64,000 nt of DNA from Vibrio penaeicida (GTDB taxonomy: Bacteria > Pseudomonadota > Gammaproteobacteria > Enterobacterales > Vibrionaceae): contig NZ_BFAQ01000016.1 of assembly GCF_002933855.1 (NCBI RefSeq), positions 62,001 through 126,000 on the forward strand, in the 5' to 3' direction. This document shows positions 26,963-35,845 of the stretch, one piece after another. The notes under the pieces were generated by a model. The model was not told the DNA's origin. It did no database searches and worked only from the letters and a program-made list of their open reading frames with translations. A program made the translations under genes and the position numbers. The stretch's first letter is position 1. The number at the start of each line of letters is the position of its first letter.

Positions 26963-29900
26963 TCAATTACTTTTTCTCAGACGCCTCAACTTTTGTTGTC
27001 TTTCTCGTCGACTCGACGCATTGTTTTTTGCCGCACGAGCTGGCGTATCAGTATCGTTTCCGAGCAATAAACGGCTTTGCTGGGATACGGTAGGGCACTC
27101 AAAAACTTTGATTGTTGAAACTGGATTAGGGCTTACCTCTGACAACATGGTAGACAGTCGAGTTGCGAGTAAAGAATTCCCGCCCACACTGAAAAAGTTG
27201 CTTTCAGGATCATCAATATCGTGACCAAGCAATTCGCTCCAGATAGCCATGACTTTCTGTTCCTCTTCACCTGCCGCACGATGGTTTTGCGACCTTTTCC
27301 CCAAATCCTTTTGGACATGGATAAGCAATGATTTACGATCGATCTTGCCGTTAGGGTTTAAAGGAAACTCATCCAAAAAGAGGATCACACCAGGTACAAA
27401 CGAAGGCAGTAAATGGCTGGACAGCCAGCTTTGCAGGTCGGCTTCGGTCAATGATGGTGTTTGTCGTCGGGCAAATCCCACTAATCGGTCGCCTTTGCTT
27501 CCATCGCTTACCACAAGCGCACACGCCATATCGACCTCTGAGTGACGTGTCATCAGTGTTTCAACTTCCCCTAACTCCAAGCGCAGTCCATTGAGTTTAA
27601 CCTGACCATCAGAGCGTCCAAGAAATTCGATCCAGCCTTTTTCCTTATCCCACCGTCCCCAGTCTCCACTTCGATATAAGCGTTCACCAGAGATGGGATG
27701 AGTAATGAAAGTCGCATCCGTCTTTTCTTTATCATTACAATAACCACGTCCTACCCCAAGACCGCTGATATACATTTCACCCGGTACCCCATCAGGACGA
27801 GGATTCAGAGCGTGGTCTAGGATGTGGATTTGGTGATTTGACAGAGGAACTCCATAAGGAATCGATGTCCAAGCAGGATCAATGTCTTTGACCACGTGCT
27901 CGACACACCAAATAGAGGTTTCGGTCGGTCCACCCATAGAGACGAGATTGCATTGAGGCGCGTGTGTTTTGACACTTCGACACAGTTCCAGTGGAATGCG
28001 ATCCCCAGAAAGGAACACATGGTTTAAGCTCGTTAAGTTATTTAACGTATTCTTTCCTTTCAAAAAGTCGACGTAAAGCTGCAATAACGCGGGCACGGAG
28101 TTCCACACGGTCACTTCTTTTTGAACAATCAGTTCATGCCAGTGTTCTGGGTCCGTGGCGCGTTCATTGGTAGGAATCACCACGGCGCCGCCGACACCTA
28201 AAATGCCAAACACATCGTACACAGAAAGGTCAAAAGATAGCGACGAAACCATCAAGCAACGATCGAGTGAGCGCAATTGATTTCGTTCACATACATCTGT
28301 AACGGTATTTAGCGCCGAACGATGCTCAATCATGACGCCTTTCGGGGTTCCCGTAGAACCGGAAGTGAACAACACATAAGCCAGATCTTCAGAGGTAGCC
28401 GAGTTGACTGGCTTGGCGCTGGGTTTTAATTCCAGCGTCGATTTGGTAACGGTGATGGATTCCAGTCCGTGTGTATCAATGTTTGCGTCAGCGACCAGCA
28501 TTGTTTGGGCAGTGGTCTGCTTGAGAATGTCTGATACGCGCTGCGGTGGCAGTTTGGGATCCACGGGTACGTAAGTCGCGCCTGTTTTTAGTATCGCCAA
28601 TACAGCGACTATCTGCTGCCAGCCTTTTGGCATATAGACAACGATAAAATCACCCGATTTCGCTCCCATTTCCTGCAGCTGTAAACCCAATGCATCACTG
28701 GCTCGATCGAGAGCCTTATAACTGATCGACACATCTTCATTAATCACCGCAATGGCATCTGGTGTTCGGGCTGCGCTTTCAATGAATGGTCCGTGTAGAT
28801 GCTGGTGCTGAACGGTGGGTTGCCAGTCGGTCGAGTTCTGCTCAACTCGCTGCCAGTTGCTTGCGGTAGACGTAAAGAGTTCGGAAGTCTCCCAAGCATC
28901 GCTTTCCGCGAGCGCTGTTAACCAACTCAGTTGAACTTGTGTCATGCTCGCAACTTGATCCTCAGAAAAAGCCTGAGAAACATAATCCCAGTTCAATACT
29001 AGGTCGCCGTTTTCTTCTAACGCTTGGTGATCGACAAGTAATTGAGGTGTTTGCACGGCAGCATCGACCACCTTGCCAAATTGGCCAAAAGCATCCAAAT
29101 AACTTCGTCCAGTACCGAGGGCACTAGTGAACACAAACGGCGATTCAAGTGCTCGTCCTGGGGTATTTTCTCGTGCTGCTAGCTTGGCTAGTACTTCCAC
29201 ACCGCTTAAGGCTCGATGATCTAAATCACGCCAAAGTTGCGACTGCACACCCTTGGCTAATTCACTCATGTTTGATGCCGCTGCGCAGTCGATTTCTAGG
29301 AGCATCAGGGAAGTAAAATCACCAATTACGCTTAACATGTCTTCACTTGCATGGTCGCGCGAAAACAGAGTTGTTACCAAACAAAAATGAGGCTGTGTTG
29401 CCCATACTGCCAGCAACCTACCATACACGGCCATGAGTAGTGCGGAAGCGGTCAAGCCACGTTTGTTTGCCTGTTCCTGCACCTTTAACCACGTTTCTTT
29501 TTGTAATCGAATTTGCTTGCGTTCAAATTGAGGAATACCGAATTCTGCTGGGCTTGCCAGTAACGGAAGTTCGGGACCCACTGGAAAGTTTTTTAACCGC
29601 TCTTCCCAGTATGCTTCGGCAGCCTGATATTTTGGACTTTCTCGCAATGCGATTAAGTGCTCGACATGATCGCTGAATTGGGATTGTGTGGTTGGAATGG
29701 GTGCCGTTGGATCCTTGTACGCATTCCACCATTGGTCGACCCATATTTCTAGCGACCAAAGGTCGAACACGAGAATGTCGAAACTAATGTGTATCACCCA
29801 GCGGTTTTGGGGCATACGGTTGAGCTGGATTTCAAATAGTGGCCAGCGATCAGCGGGCAGCACTTGTTGCCAAAGCTCTGCGCGAATATCTTCCCGCTTT

Positions 29901-30484
29901 TCATGTGCTGTCGCATCATCTAAGTGAGTATGGTCATGTAAAGGAATCTGGTAGGCATCTACCTGCTCAAGCACTTTTTGTTCACCATCTTCAGTAATGA
30001 TGGCACGAAGCATCGGGTTCGCTGTAATGACTCTATTTAGCGCATCCTGCAGTGGTTCTGGTGAAATCGACTCAGCCTCAATCTCCAAATAGCCGTGAGC
30101 GGCGACACCACCTAATTCAAAGTGAGGGTTTCTACCCAACCAGTAAGCACGCTGCACATGGGTGAGTGGGAAGGTATCGTTGGTCGTCTTTGTTGGTGGA
30201 ACGACAGTGGGTGCTTGTTCGGTTTCGTGGGCTTTTTCCAATGATGCTTCGATGACTTTTTGCCAACCTTCAATGGAACCGGCTTCTGCCATTGCACTAA
30301 AACTGACGTGAATACCATCTTGCTCTAATTGGCTGCATAGGCACATTAGGGTAAGGGAGCTCAACCCTAATTCGATAAGATTTTCTGTCGTACTGAACTC
30401 GTCGGGCTGGGCTTCCAACACTTCTGCCGCAAAGCCAATCAAGCGATTCTGGCTCCAACTGTGTAATTCCGTTTGGTTAGTCAT
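26963..30484 (-). CDS. NRPS: aryl carrier - heterocyclisation - cysteine adenylation - PCP
   Basis: About 1173 residues; numbering here starts at the upstream ATG (30496). The domains are an N-terminal aryl carrier (GLSSL near residue 45), a Cy domain (about 100-530) with intact DxxxxD in FDILVFDLWS near 236, an A domain (about 560-1040; FTSGSTGTPKG near 705), and a PCP (GGNSLLATRL near 1107). The hand-read A-domain pocket is D-L-Y-N-F-S-M-I-W-K, eight of ten positions matching the cysteine code, so it probably loads Cys. Like PchE and HMWP2 it should condense salicylate with Cys to hydroxyphenyl-thiazoline. No methyltransferase/epimerase insert is present, unlike PchE. GAGGA five bases before the ATG at 30484 favours that start over 30496. 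The C-terminal tail is strongly basic, perhaps a docking element. It is the last gene of the leftward operon. Confidence 0.9.
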   Translation of the reverse strand: MTNQTELHSWSQNRLIGFAAEVLEAQPDEFSTTENLIELGLSSLTLMCLCSQLEQDGIHVSFSAMAEAGSIEGWQKVIEASLEKAHETEQAPTVVPPTKTTNDTFPLTHVQRAYWLGRNPHFELGGVAAHGYLEIEAESISPEPLQDALNRVITANPMLRAIITEDGEQKVLEQVDAYQIPLHDHTHLDDATAHEKREDIRAELWQQVLPADRWPLFEIQLNRMPQNRWVIHISFDILVFDLWSLEIWVDQWWNAYKDPTAPIPTTQSQFSDHVEHLIALRESPKYQAAEAYWEERLKNFPVGPELPLLASPAEFGIPQFERKQIRLQKETWLKVQEQANKRGLTASALLMAVYGRLLAVWATQPHFCLVTTLFSRDHASEDMLSVIGDFTSLMLLEIDCAAASNMSELAKGVQSQLWRDLDHRALSGVEVLAKLAARENTPGRALESPFVFTSALGTGRSYLDAFGQFGKVVDAAVQTPQLLVDHQALEENGDLVLNWDYVSQAFSEDQVASMTQVQLSWLTALAESDAWETSELFTSTASNWQRVEQNSTDWQPTVQHQHLHGPFIESAARTPDAIAVINEDVSISYKALDRASDALGLQLQEMGAKSGDFIVVYMPKGWQQIVAVLAILKTGATYVPVDPKLPPQRVSDILKQTTAQTMLVADANIDTHGLESITVTKSTLELKPSAKPVNSATSEDLAYVLFTSGSTGTPKGVMIEHRSALNTVTDVCERNQLRSLDRCLMVSSLSFDLSVYDVFGILGVGGAVVIPTNERATDPEHWHELIVQKEVTVWNSVPALLQLYVDFLKGKNTLNNLTSLNHVFLSGDRIPLELCRSVKTHAPQCNLVSMGGPTETSIWCVEHVVKDIDPAWTSIPYGVPLSNHQIHILDHALNPRPDGVPGEMYISGLGVGRGYCNDKEKTDATFITHPISGERLYRSGDWGRWDKEKGWIEFLGRSDGQVKLNGLRLELGEVETLMTRHSEVDMACALVVSDGSKGDRLVGFARRQTPSLTEADLQSWLSSHLLPSFVPGVILFLDEFPLNPNGKIDRKSLLIHVQKDLGKRSQNHRAAGEEEQKVMAIWSELLGHDIDDPESNFFSVGGNSLLATRLSTMLSEVSPNPVSTIKVFECPTVSQQSRLLLGNDTDTPARAAKNNASSRRERQQKLRRLRKSN

Positions 30485-30497
30485 TTTATTCCTCATG

Positions 30498-30833
30498 CTA
30501 TTTGTGCCAGAAATGGGTTTGTTGTTGGATAAACCACTGAATGATTTGTGCGTATAAGGGCACGATGAAATCTTCGGACAACTCGGCCTCTTTACTCCAG
30601 CATTGGCGAGCCTTCAACATCGCCGCTACTCGCTCTGGAGCGGGTATTGCTTCGGCTGTTTCTTTGAATTGCGCGGCACTTAAAACATAACCTTTACGCA
30701 TACCTAGCAACTGGATGATTTGTTTGTCTATCGTGTCGATAGCTTGGCGAACATCGCCCAAGGAGTTGCAGTCATCAGGAGTCTCGGCGTCAATTCCGAT
30801 GTCACGTGATGTGAGTTTGATGGTCATGCTCAT
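30498..30833 (-). CDS. pchB: Isochorismate pyruvate lyase (salicylate synthesis), PchB-like
   Basis: A 111-residue AroQ-fold enzyme that splits isochorismate into salicylate and pyruvate. It follows Pseudomonas PchB over nearly its whole length: TPDDC, then VRQAIDTIDKQIIQLL, the active-site Arg and Lys in MRKGY and AQFK, the identical stretch AIPAPERVAAML, and QIIQWFI with the C-terminal Gln. It starts within the stop of the AMP ligase gene (ATGA overlap) and ends one base before the next coding region, so it is embedded in the assembly-line operon. The isochorismate synthase needed upstream is not in the window. This gene fixes salicylate, rather than 2,3-dihydroxybenzoate, as the starter unit. 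Confidence 0.93.
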   Translation of the reverse strand: MSMTIKLTSRDIGIDAETPDDCNSLGDVRQAIDTIDKQIIQLLGMRKGYVLSAAQFKETAEAIPAPERVAAMLKARQCWSKEAELSEDFIVPLYAQIIQWFIQQQTHFWHK

Positions 30834-32455
30834 ACCTCTTCGCTTAGCTTTTTACGCAGAACCACTTTGTTTACCTTGCCGACCCCTGTTTCAGGGAATC
30901 GTTCGATAAAGCGAAACTCATCAGGCATTTTGAAGGCTGCGACACCTTGCTCCTTGAGGTGGCGTTTTAGCTTTAAGGTGCTCAACGCCTCTACTTTTGG
31001 AATCACAAAAGCGCAAATCCGCTCACCCAGTAGTGTGTCTGGCAAGCCGACGACAACGGCATCAAGCACACCGTCATGACCGAGCAGGACATTTTCTAAC
31101 TCTTCACCAGACAACTTTTCTCCACCTCGGTTAATTTGTTCTTTCTGGCGACCCACAACCGTAATAGCGCCATCCTCGCCTTGTTCAACTAAATCGCCAG
31201 AAACGTAAAAACCGTCTGCCGTGAAGGACTCGGCATTTTTGTCCGGCATGCCAAAATAACCTCGCATGGTATAAGGTCCCCGAACTTGTATGAGCCCCTT
31301 CTCACCAGGTGCAACGAGGTTTCCTTCGTTATCGACGACTCTTACTTCATCGCCCGGACTCATCGGGTAGCCTTGTGTTTTACAGATATGATCCGCGCTG
31401 CCATCCAGTTGAGTGAAGCACACCAAGCCTTCTGCCATGCCAAACACTTGCTGCAAGGTGCATCCAAGCGCAGGCGAAATCCGACGGGCAGCCTCTTCTG
31501 CCAATTTAGCGCCACCCACTTGCAATACCTGCAAGCTTTGCAGCTTTTGTGGTTGCGCATTGGCTACCCAGACTTGAGCGAGAGGGGGAACAAGTGAGGT
31601 CACAGTAACGTTATGGCGCTGAATCAAATCAAAGCAATGTTCGGGCTCTGGGCTGTTTGTAATGATGATGTGACCACCTTCAAGCAGAGTTGCCATGATG
31701 CCCGGACAAGCAAAGGTAAAGTTGTGCGCAATAGGGAGAACGCAAAGGTACACACTGCCTGAGTGGATATTGCTCGCCTTAGCCGCACAGCGCATGTTAT
31801 GCAGATATTCTTGGTGTCGGCGAGGTATCAGCTTTGGAATACCCGTCGTGCCACCGGAAATTTGAAAGACAGCCACTTGATGGGGCGTTGGCGCTTCAGG
31901 TAAATCAGTGGGGGTAACATTGAGCTGATTGAACCCTATTTGATGGCTATCTGGAATCCCGTCAACCACGACATGTGCTAGCTCGGGAAGCTCTGCCTGC
32001 AATTCGGCGGCGAGCTTACGAAAGTCAAATCCCCCGAATTGATCAGCAATAATGTAAGCTTTTGCACCAGTAAATCGACAGAATTGCTCAATTTCCAGCT
32101 TGCGGTATGCCGTCAGTGCAAGAACCGGTACAACGCCGATTCGAGTAAGCGCGAAAAGGCTTTCCACGAAACGAATACTATTGGGAAGTTGTACGACGAC
32201 AACATCACCGGGTTGCAAGCCTAGTTGGAGATAACCGTGGGTCAAGCTCTCTACTCGAGCCGACAATTCTGCGTACGATATCGTTACATCGCCTTCAGTG
32301 AGCGCTGGCCTGTCACCGTATTTTTTCGCCATCTCTTTGAGAGAAACGTCAAACGTATCGTTTAACCAATATCCTTCAGAGCGATAATGCTCAATTAACT
32401 CAGGAGGAAAGTCTGGGCATTTTTGTTCCAGCAATTGACGCTTTTTAGAATACAT
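30830..32455 (-). CDS. Salicylate-AMP ligase (YbtE/PchD/DhbE family)
   Basis: A 541-residue stand-alone adenylation enzyme. Its P-loop-like ISGGTTGIPKLIPR segment near residue 197 is the DhbE/YbtE signature, and the hinge/Lys motifs YVSGDLVEQGEDG and GVGKVNKVVLRK close the C-terminal subdomain. The aryl pocket reads HNFTFACPG near residue 245. DHB-specific ligases carry Ser where this has Cys (HNYPLSSPG), and salicylate-specific ones such as YbtE, PchD and MbtA carry Cys, so salicylate is the predicted substrate. It should adenylate salicylate and load the aryl carrier domain of the protein encoded at 26963-30484. GAGGA lies upstream of the start. It overlaps the PchB gene by four bases. Confidence 0.93.
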   Translation of the reverse strand: MYSKKRQLLEQKCPDFPPELIEHYRSEGYWLNDTFDVSLKEMAKKYGDRPALTEGDVTISYAELSARVESLTHGYLQLGLQPGDVVVVQLPNSIRFVESLFALTRIGVVPVLALTAYRKLEIEQFCRFTGAKAYIIADQFGGFDFRKLAAELQAELPELAHVVVDGIPDSHQIGFNQLNVTPTDLPEAPTPHQVAVFQISGGTTGIPKLIPRRHQEYLHNMRCAAKASNIHSGSVYLCVLPIAHNFTFACPGIMATLLEGGHIIITNSPEPEHCFDLIQRHNVTVTSLVPPLAQVWVANAQPQKLQSLQVLQVGGAKLAEEAARRISPALGCTLQQVFGMAEGLVCFTQLDGSADHICKTQGYPMSPGDEVRVVDNEGNLVAPGEKGLIQVRGPYTMRGYFGMPDKNAESFTADGFYVSGDLVEQGEDGAITVVGRQKEQINRGGEKLSGEELENVLLGHDGVLDAVVVGLPDTLLGERICAFVIPKVEALSTLKLKRHLKEQGVAAFKMPDEFRFIERFPETGVGKVNKVVLRKKLSEEV

Positions 32456-32554
32456 GATGGTCTACGTCCTCAAATTCAGAGATCTTGATTGGAAAGGCGA
32501 GAGTGGATTGGGCTGTCTTTAACACTCCCAGCGGCGGCAAAAATGTGTGTTTAT

Positions 32555-35500
32555 TCATGCAGGCTGACCTAATGAGTGCTGTTCAACTAAGGTTGCGATG
32601 TGCGCGTCTAAGGCACTGACCGTCGTATGGGTGAAAAGGTCCGTGACCGGTACATCGAACGGCAGCTCCGCATTTAATTGACCATGAGCCTCGACCAAAT
32701 CGACAGAAGATAAGCCAAGCTCAAAGAAATTCATTTGGGGATCGAGATTTTTAATGCCCAATTTTCTTTTAAGAATGTTTGCAACCAAGCTATCTTTTCG
32801 AGAGCGGCTTTTGGCGGATTTTATCGATTTGGCTGATAGAGCGGGGAGCGCTTTTGTATCCACTTTGCCATTTGCGGAGAGTGGCAGTTTGGTGAGCGTA
32901 CCGATGCGTTTAGGCAGCATGTAGTTTGGTAATAAACGGGCACAATGTTGCTGGAGTGACGTTTCATTCACGCTGGTCACCGCATAGGCCAATAACGTGC
33001 CATCTCGAACAATTGCAATGGCTCGCGAAACGTCAGGGTGACTTTCTAGGGCGTGGATGATTTCACCCAGCTCAATTCGATGCCCTCCAATCTTCACTTG
33101 CTGATCGCGGCGTCCAAGGAATTCTAAGGTCACATCTTGCCAGAATCGTCCGTAGTCCCCAGTCTTGTATAGCCGTTCTAATGGATACTCACTGGATGGA
33201 TTGAGTATGAAGGAAGACGATGTCTTTTCTTCATCTTGCCAATACTCGCGAGCCAACCCTAGACCGCCGATATACAGCGCTCCCGGCACAAGGTTTGGTC
33301 TGTCTGCGCCATAGGTATCCAGTACACGATAATATTGCCCAGATAATGGTTGTCCGTAGGGCACCGTTAGCCAGTCTTCTGTTTGCTCAGCCACGTCCTG
33401 CCAGTTCGACCAGATGGCGGCTTCAGTGGCACCGCCCAACGCGATTAACTTTGCTTCTGACAGCGCTTTCAGCTCTGCTCCCTGAGTCATTGGAACCCAG
33501 TCACCACTAACAAGCGCCAACCTGAGGCTCGGCGGCATTTTGCGGTTAGCATTACGCAACCAAACGATCAGCATTTGCAACAGCGCGGGAACCGAATTCC
33601 AAATGCTAACGTCATACTGACTCATCATGTCTGCCCAGTGTTCCGGATTCCGCTCTTGGTCAGGAGCAGGCAGCACCAATGCTGCGCCAAAGTTTAAGGT
33701 ACCGAAGATGTCGTAAACTGAAAGATCAAAGCTAAGGTTGGATAACGCAAACACTCGATCTGAGGGCTGTAGACCAAAGCGTTGCCGCATATCATGGAGT
33801 GTATTCAACACTGCGCCATGCTGCATACAAACGCCTTTGGGTGTGCCTGTCGAGCCTGATGTGAAAATGATATAGGCGGGTTGTTCTGCCTGTAATGGGC
33901 AGCGTTGCCTTACCAGATTTTCTAGTGGCTGAGAGGTGTCATCGCTAGGGGGCGACACAACAATTTCTGGGACGGTGTCGAGTTCTAAAGAGGCGCTGCA
34001 AAGCACCGCTTTCGGGGCGGATTGTTCGCATATGGCGTGCATACGTGCTCGAGGTTGGTCTGGAGATACAGGCACGTAGACTCCGCCAAGGTAAAGGACG
34101 GACAACACGGCGGCGATTTGCTTCGGGCTTTTCTCCATAGCAATGAGTACACGGTCACCTTGTGACACCCCGCTAGCTTTCAATTTCTCGCTGATGGATA
34201 CCGCCCAGCAAGCCAATTGCTCGTAACTCAACGTACCCTCTGGGCTAAAAATGGCAGGCTGTGTGGCTGTTTTGGGTAAATTCAACCAAAAATCATCAGT
34301 GAGTCCACCCGTGGGGAGATCGCCATTTTTAGCGTGGATACGATTTCGCGGCTTTGACTGAGATACTGGCAGTGCTCTGGATAACGGTTGTCGCCAAGAT
34401 TCTGGTTGATTGGCTAAAGCATCAATCTGTAAACGATAGTGATTGAACGCTTCTTCTGCGGCATCTAAATCAATCGCTGATTCAGCCACATCCCAATTCA
34501 GGTTTATCCCACCATGCTCTTCGTATATCTGGTGATCGAGTGTGACTTGTGGTGTCTGGCTGATACCATAAACCTGTTCCCAGCCTAGGGATTTTTGTGG
34601 TGCGCCATCTTCTCCGATAAGTAAGCTTGTAAAAACAACAGGCATCAGGGATTTACTGTAGTCCGCTCGTTGTCTTGCCAGCTCACGAACAATCTCCACT
34701 CCAGATAAATCACTGTGTTCAAGACGTTCAAGTAGCTGGTTTTGCGTCCTGCCTACCTGTGCTTCGAAACTAAGGTTCATTTTGTCGAAGCTGAGCAATG
34801 TCGTGTTGGTAAACTCACCCAATACGCGATTAATGTCTTCGTCTCCGGGCGGTCGGTTAAACAAGGTGACATTAAGTGTCAGATCTTCATTGGCACTCCA
34901 ACAAGACAAGCTGTTCGCAAATACCGTAGCCAGTGCGCTGGTGGGGGTTAATTTGTGCTCGCGGCAGGTTGCTTGAAATGCTGCCCACTCCTTTTCAGGT
35001 AGGTGATAATGGAAGCGTTTGAACTGCCCTGTGTTGCTCCTTCCCTTAAAGGGTGCAGGTAGGTTAGGGGCATCTGGCAGGGTAGTCAGTGCATTTTTCC
35101 AATAATGAATTGCGTCACTTTTGTCACTCGCATATTGGCTGACCATCAGATCGCGAAAACGCAGTTGCGGTGCTGGGCTAGGCTCTTGCCCTTCAATACG
35201 TTGAAACCATTCTTGGAAGAACAGTTGGCAACTCCACGCATCAAGTACGATTAAGTCAACGCAAGAGTGCAATCGAATGCCTTGCTCAGTGCGGCTAATA
35301 TGCAGATCGAATAGAGGCCACTGCTCAGGATCTCGAACTTTCTCTGACAAATCTTTGCGTATGCGTTGGAGCTCCGCTTCCTGCTCTTCAGGGCTGCGGC
35401 CAATCAGATCGGTCACTGGAATACCATAACTCGGTACTTCTTGGAGCACTTTTTGTTGGCGATCGTGAAGGAGTACAGTTCTTAACATGTCATGAGATGC

Positions 35501-35845
35501 GATGACTTGGTTCAGTGCCGCTTCCGCGAATTCAATATTTAAGTCTGTGCGTTCAAATTCAATGTAGCTGTTTGCTGCAATTCCGCCATGGCTTAACGCA
35601 TCGGTCCGACCAATCATATAAGCTTGCTGAATCGGTGTTTGAGGAAACGGTTCGAATCGCTCGGCGTCACTGCCTTTGTTATTGTCGCTGAGTCGCTGCA
35701 ATAATACGGGTTTCATTTCTATCAACCGAGCGCGAAGGTGCTCATTCAGTGCCCCCGGGGGCGCTCGGAATTTTAGTTGTCCTTCTTCTGCCCAAATCTG
35801 TATTGCAGCAGCATCCAAATCATCGAGGAGTTGTTCCAGGCTCAT
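32555..35845 (-). CDS. NRPS: TubC_N docking - heterocyclisation - cysteine adenylation - PCP
   Basis: 1096 residues. Residues 1-55 are a TubC_N-type docking domain (IQIWAEEGQLKFRAPPGAL), which binds an acidic tail of an upstream partner. A Cy domain follows (about 65-490) with DxxxxD in VDLIVLDAWS near 197, then an A domain (about 510-980; FTSGSTGTPKG near 657) and a PCP (FELGLSSVDL near 1043). The hand-read A-domain pocket D-L-Y-N-L-S-L-I-W-K is exactly the known cysteine code. It should therefore add Cys and close it to a thiazoline. Its start overlaps the stop of the upstream Cy-A-PCP-oxidase gene by four bases. That partner ends in an acidic tail (FNIELTEETL), which could be its docking mate. 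Confidence 0.9.
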   Translation of the reverse strand: MSLEQLLDDLDAAAIQIWAEEGQLKFRAPPGALNEHLRARLIEMKPVLLQRLSDNNKGSDAERFEPFPQTPIQQAYMIGRTDALSHGGIAANSYIEFERTDLNIEFAEAALNQVIASHDMLRTVLLHDRQQKVLQEVPSYGIPVTDLIGRSPEEQEAELQRIRKDLSEKVRDPEQWPLFDLHISRTEQGIRLHSCVDLIVLDAWSCQLFFQEWFQRIEGQEPSPAPQLRFRDLMVSQYASDKSDAIHYWKNALTTLPDAPNLPAPFKGRSNTGQFKRFHYHLPEKEWAAFQATCREHKLTPTSALATVFANSLSCWSANEDLTLNVTLFNRPPGDEDINRVLGEFTNTTLLSFDKMNLSFEAQVGRTQNQLLERLEHSDLSGVEIVRELARQRADYSKSLMPVVFTSLLIGEDGAPQKSLGWEQVYGISQTPQVTLDHQIYEEHGGINLNWDVAESAIDLDAAEEAFNHYRLQIDALANQPESWRQPLSRALPVSQSKPRNRIHAKNGDLPTGGLTDDFWLNLPKTATQPAIFSPEGTLSYEQLACWAVSISEKLKASGVSQGDRVLIAMEKSPKQIAAVLSVLYLGGVYVPVSPDQPRARMHAICEQSAPKAVLCSASLELDTVPEIVVSPPSDDTSQPLENLVRQRCPLQAEQPAYIIFTSGSTGTPKGVCMQHGAVLNTLHDMRQRFGLQPSDRVFALSNLSFDLSVYDIFGTLNFGAALVLPAPDQERNPEHWADMMSQYDVSIWNSVPALLQMLIVWLRNANRKMPPSLRLALVSGDWVPMTQGAELKALSEAKLIALGGATEAAIWSNWQDVAEQTEDWLTVPYGQPLSGQYYRVLDTYGADRPNLVPGALYIGGLGLAREYWQDEEKTSSSFILNPSSEYPLERLYKTGDYGRFWQDVTLEFLGRRDQQVKIGGHRIELGEIIHALESHPDVSRAIAIVRDGTLLAYAVTSVNETSLQQHCARLLPNYMLPKRIGTLTKLPLSANGKVDTKALPALSAKSIKSAKSRSRKDSLVANILKRKLGIKNLDPQMNFFELGLSSVDLVEAHGQLNAELPFDVPVTDLFTHTTVSALDAHIATLVEQHSLGQPA

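Noticed and set aside
30830..32455. 2,3-dihydroxybenzoate pathway (vibriobactin/enterobactin type) as source of the starter unit
   Set aside because: The pocket has Cys rather than Ser at the position contacting the 3-hydroxyl, PchB is present, and no entA/entB-like genes are in the window.
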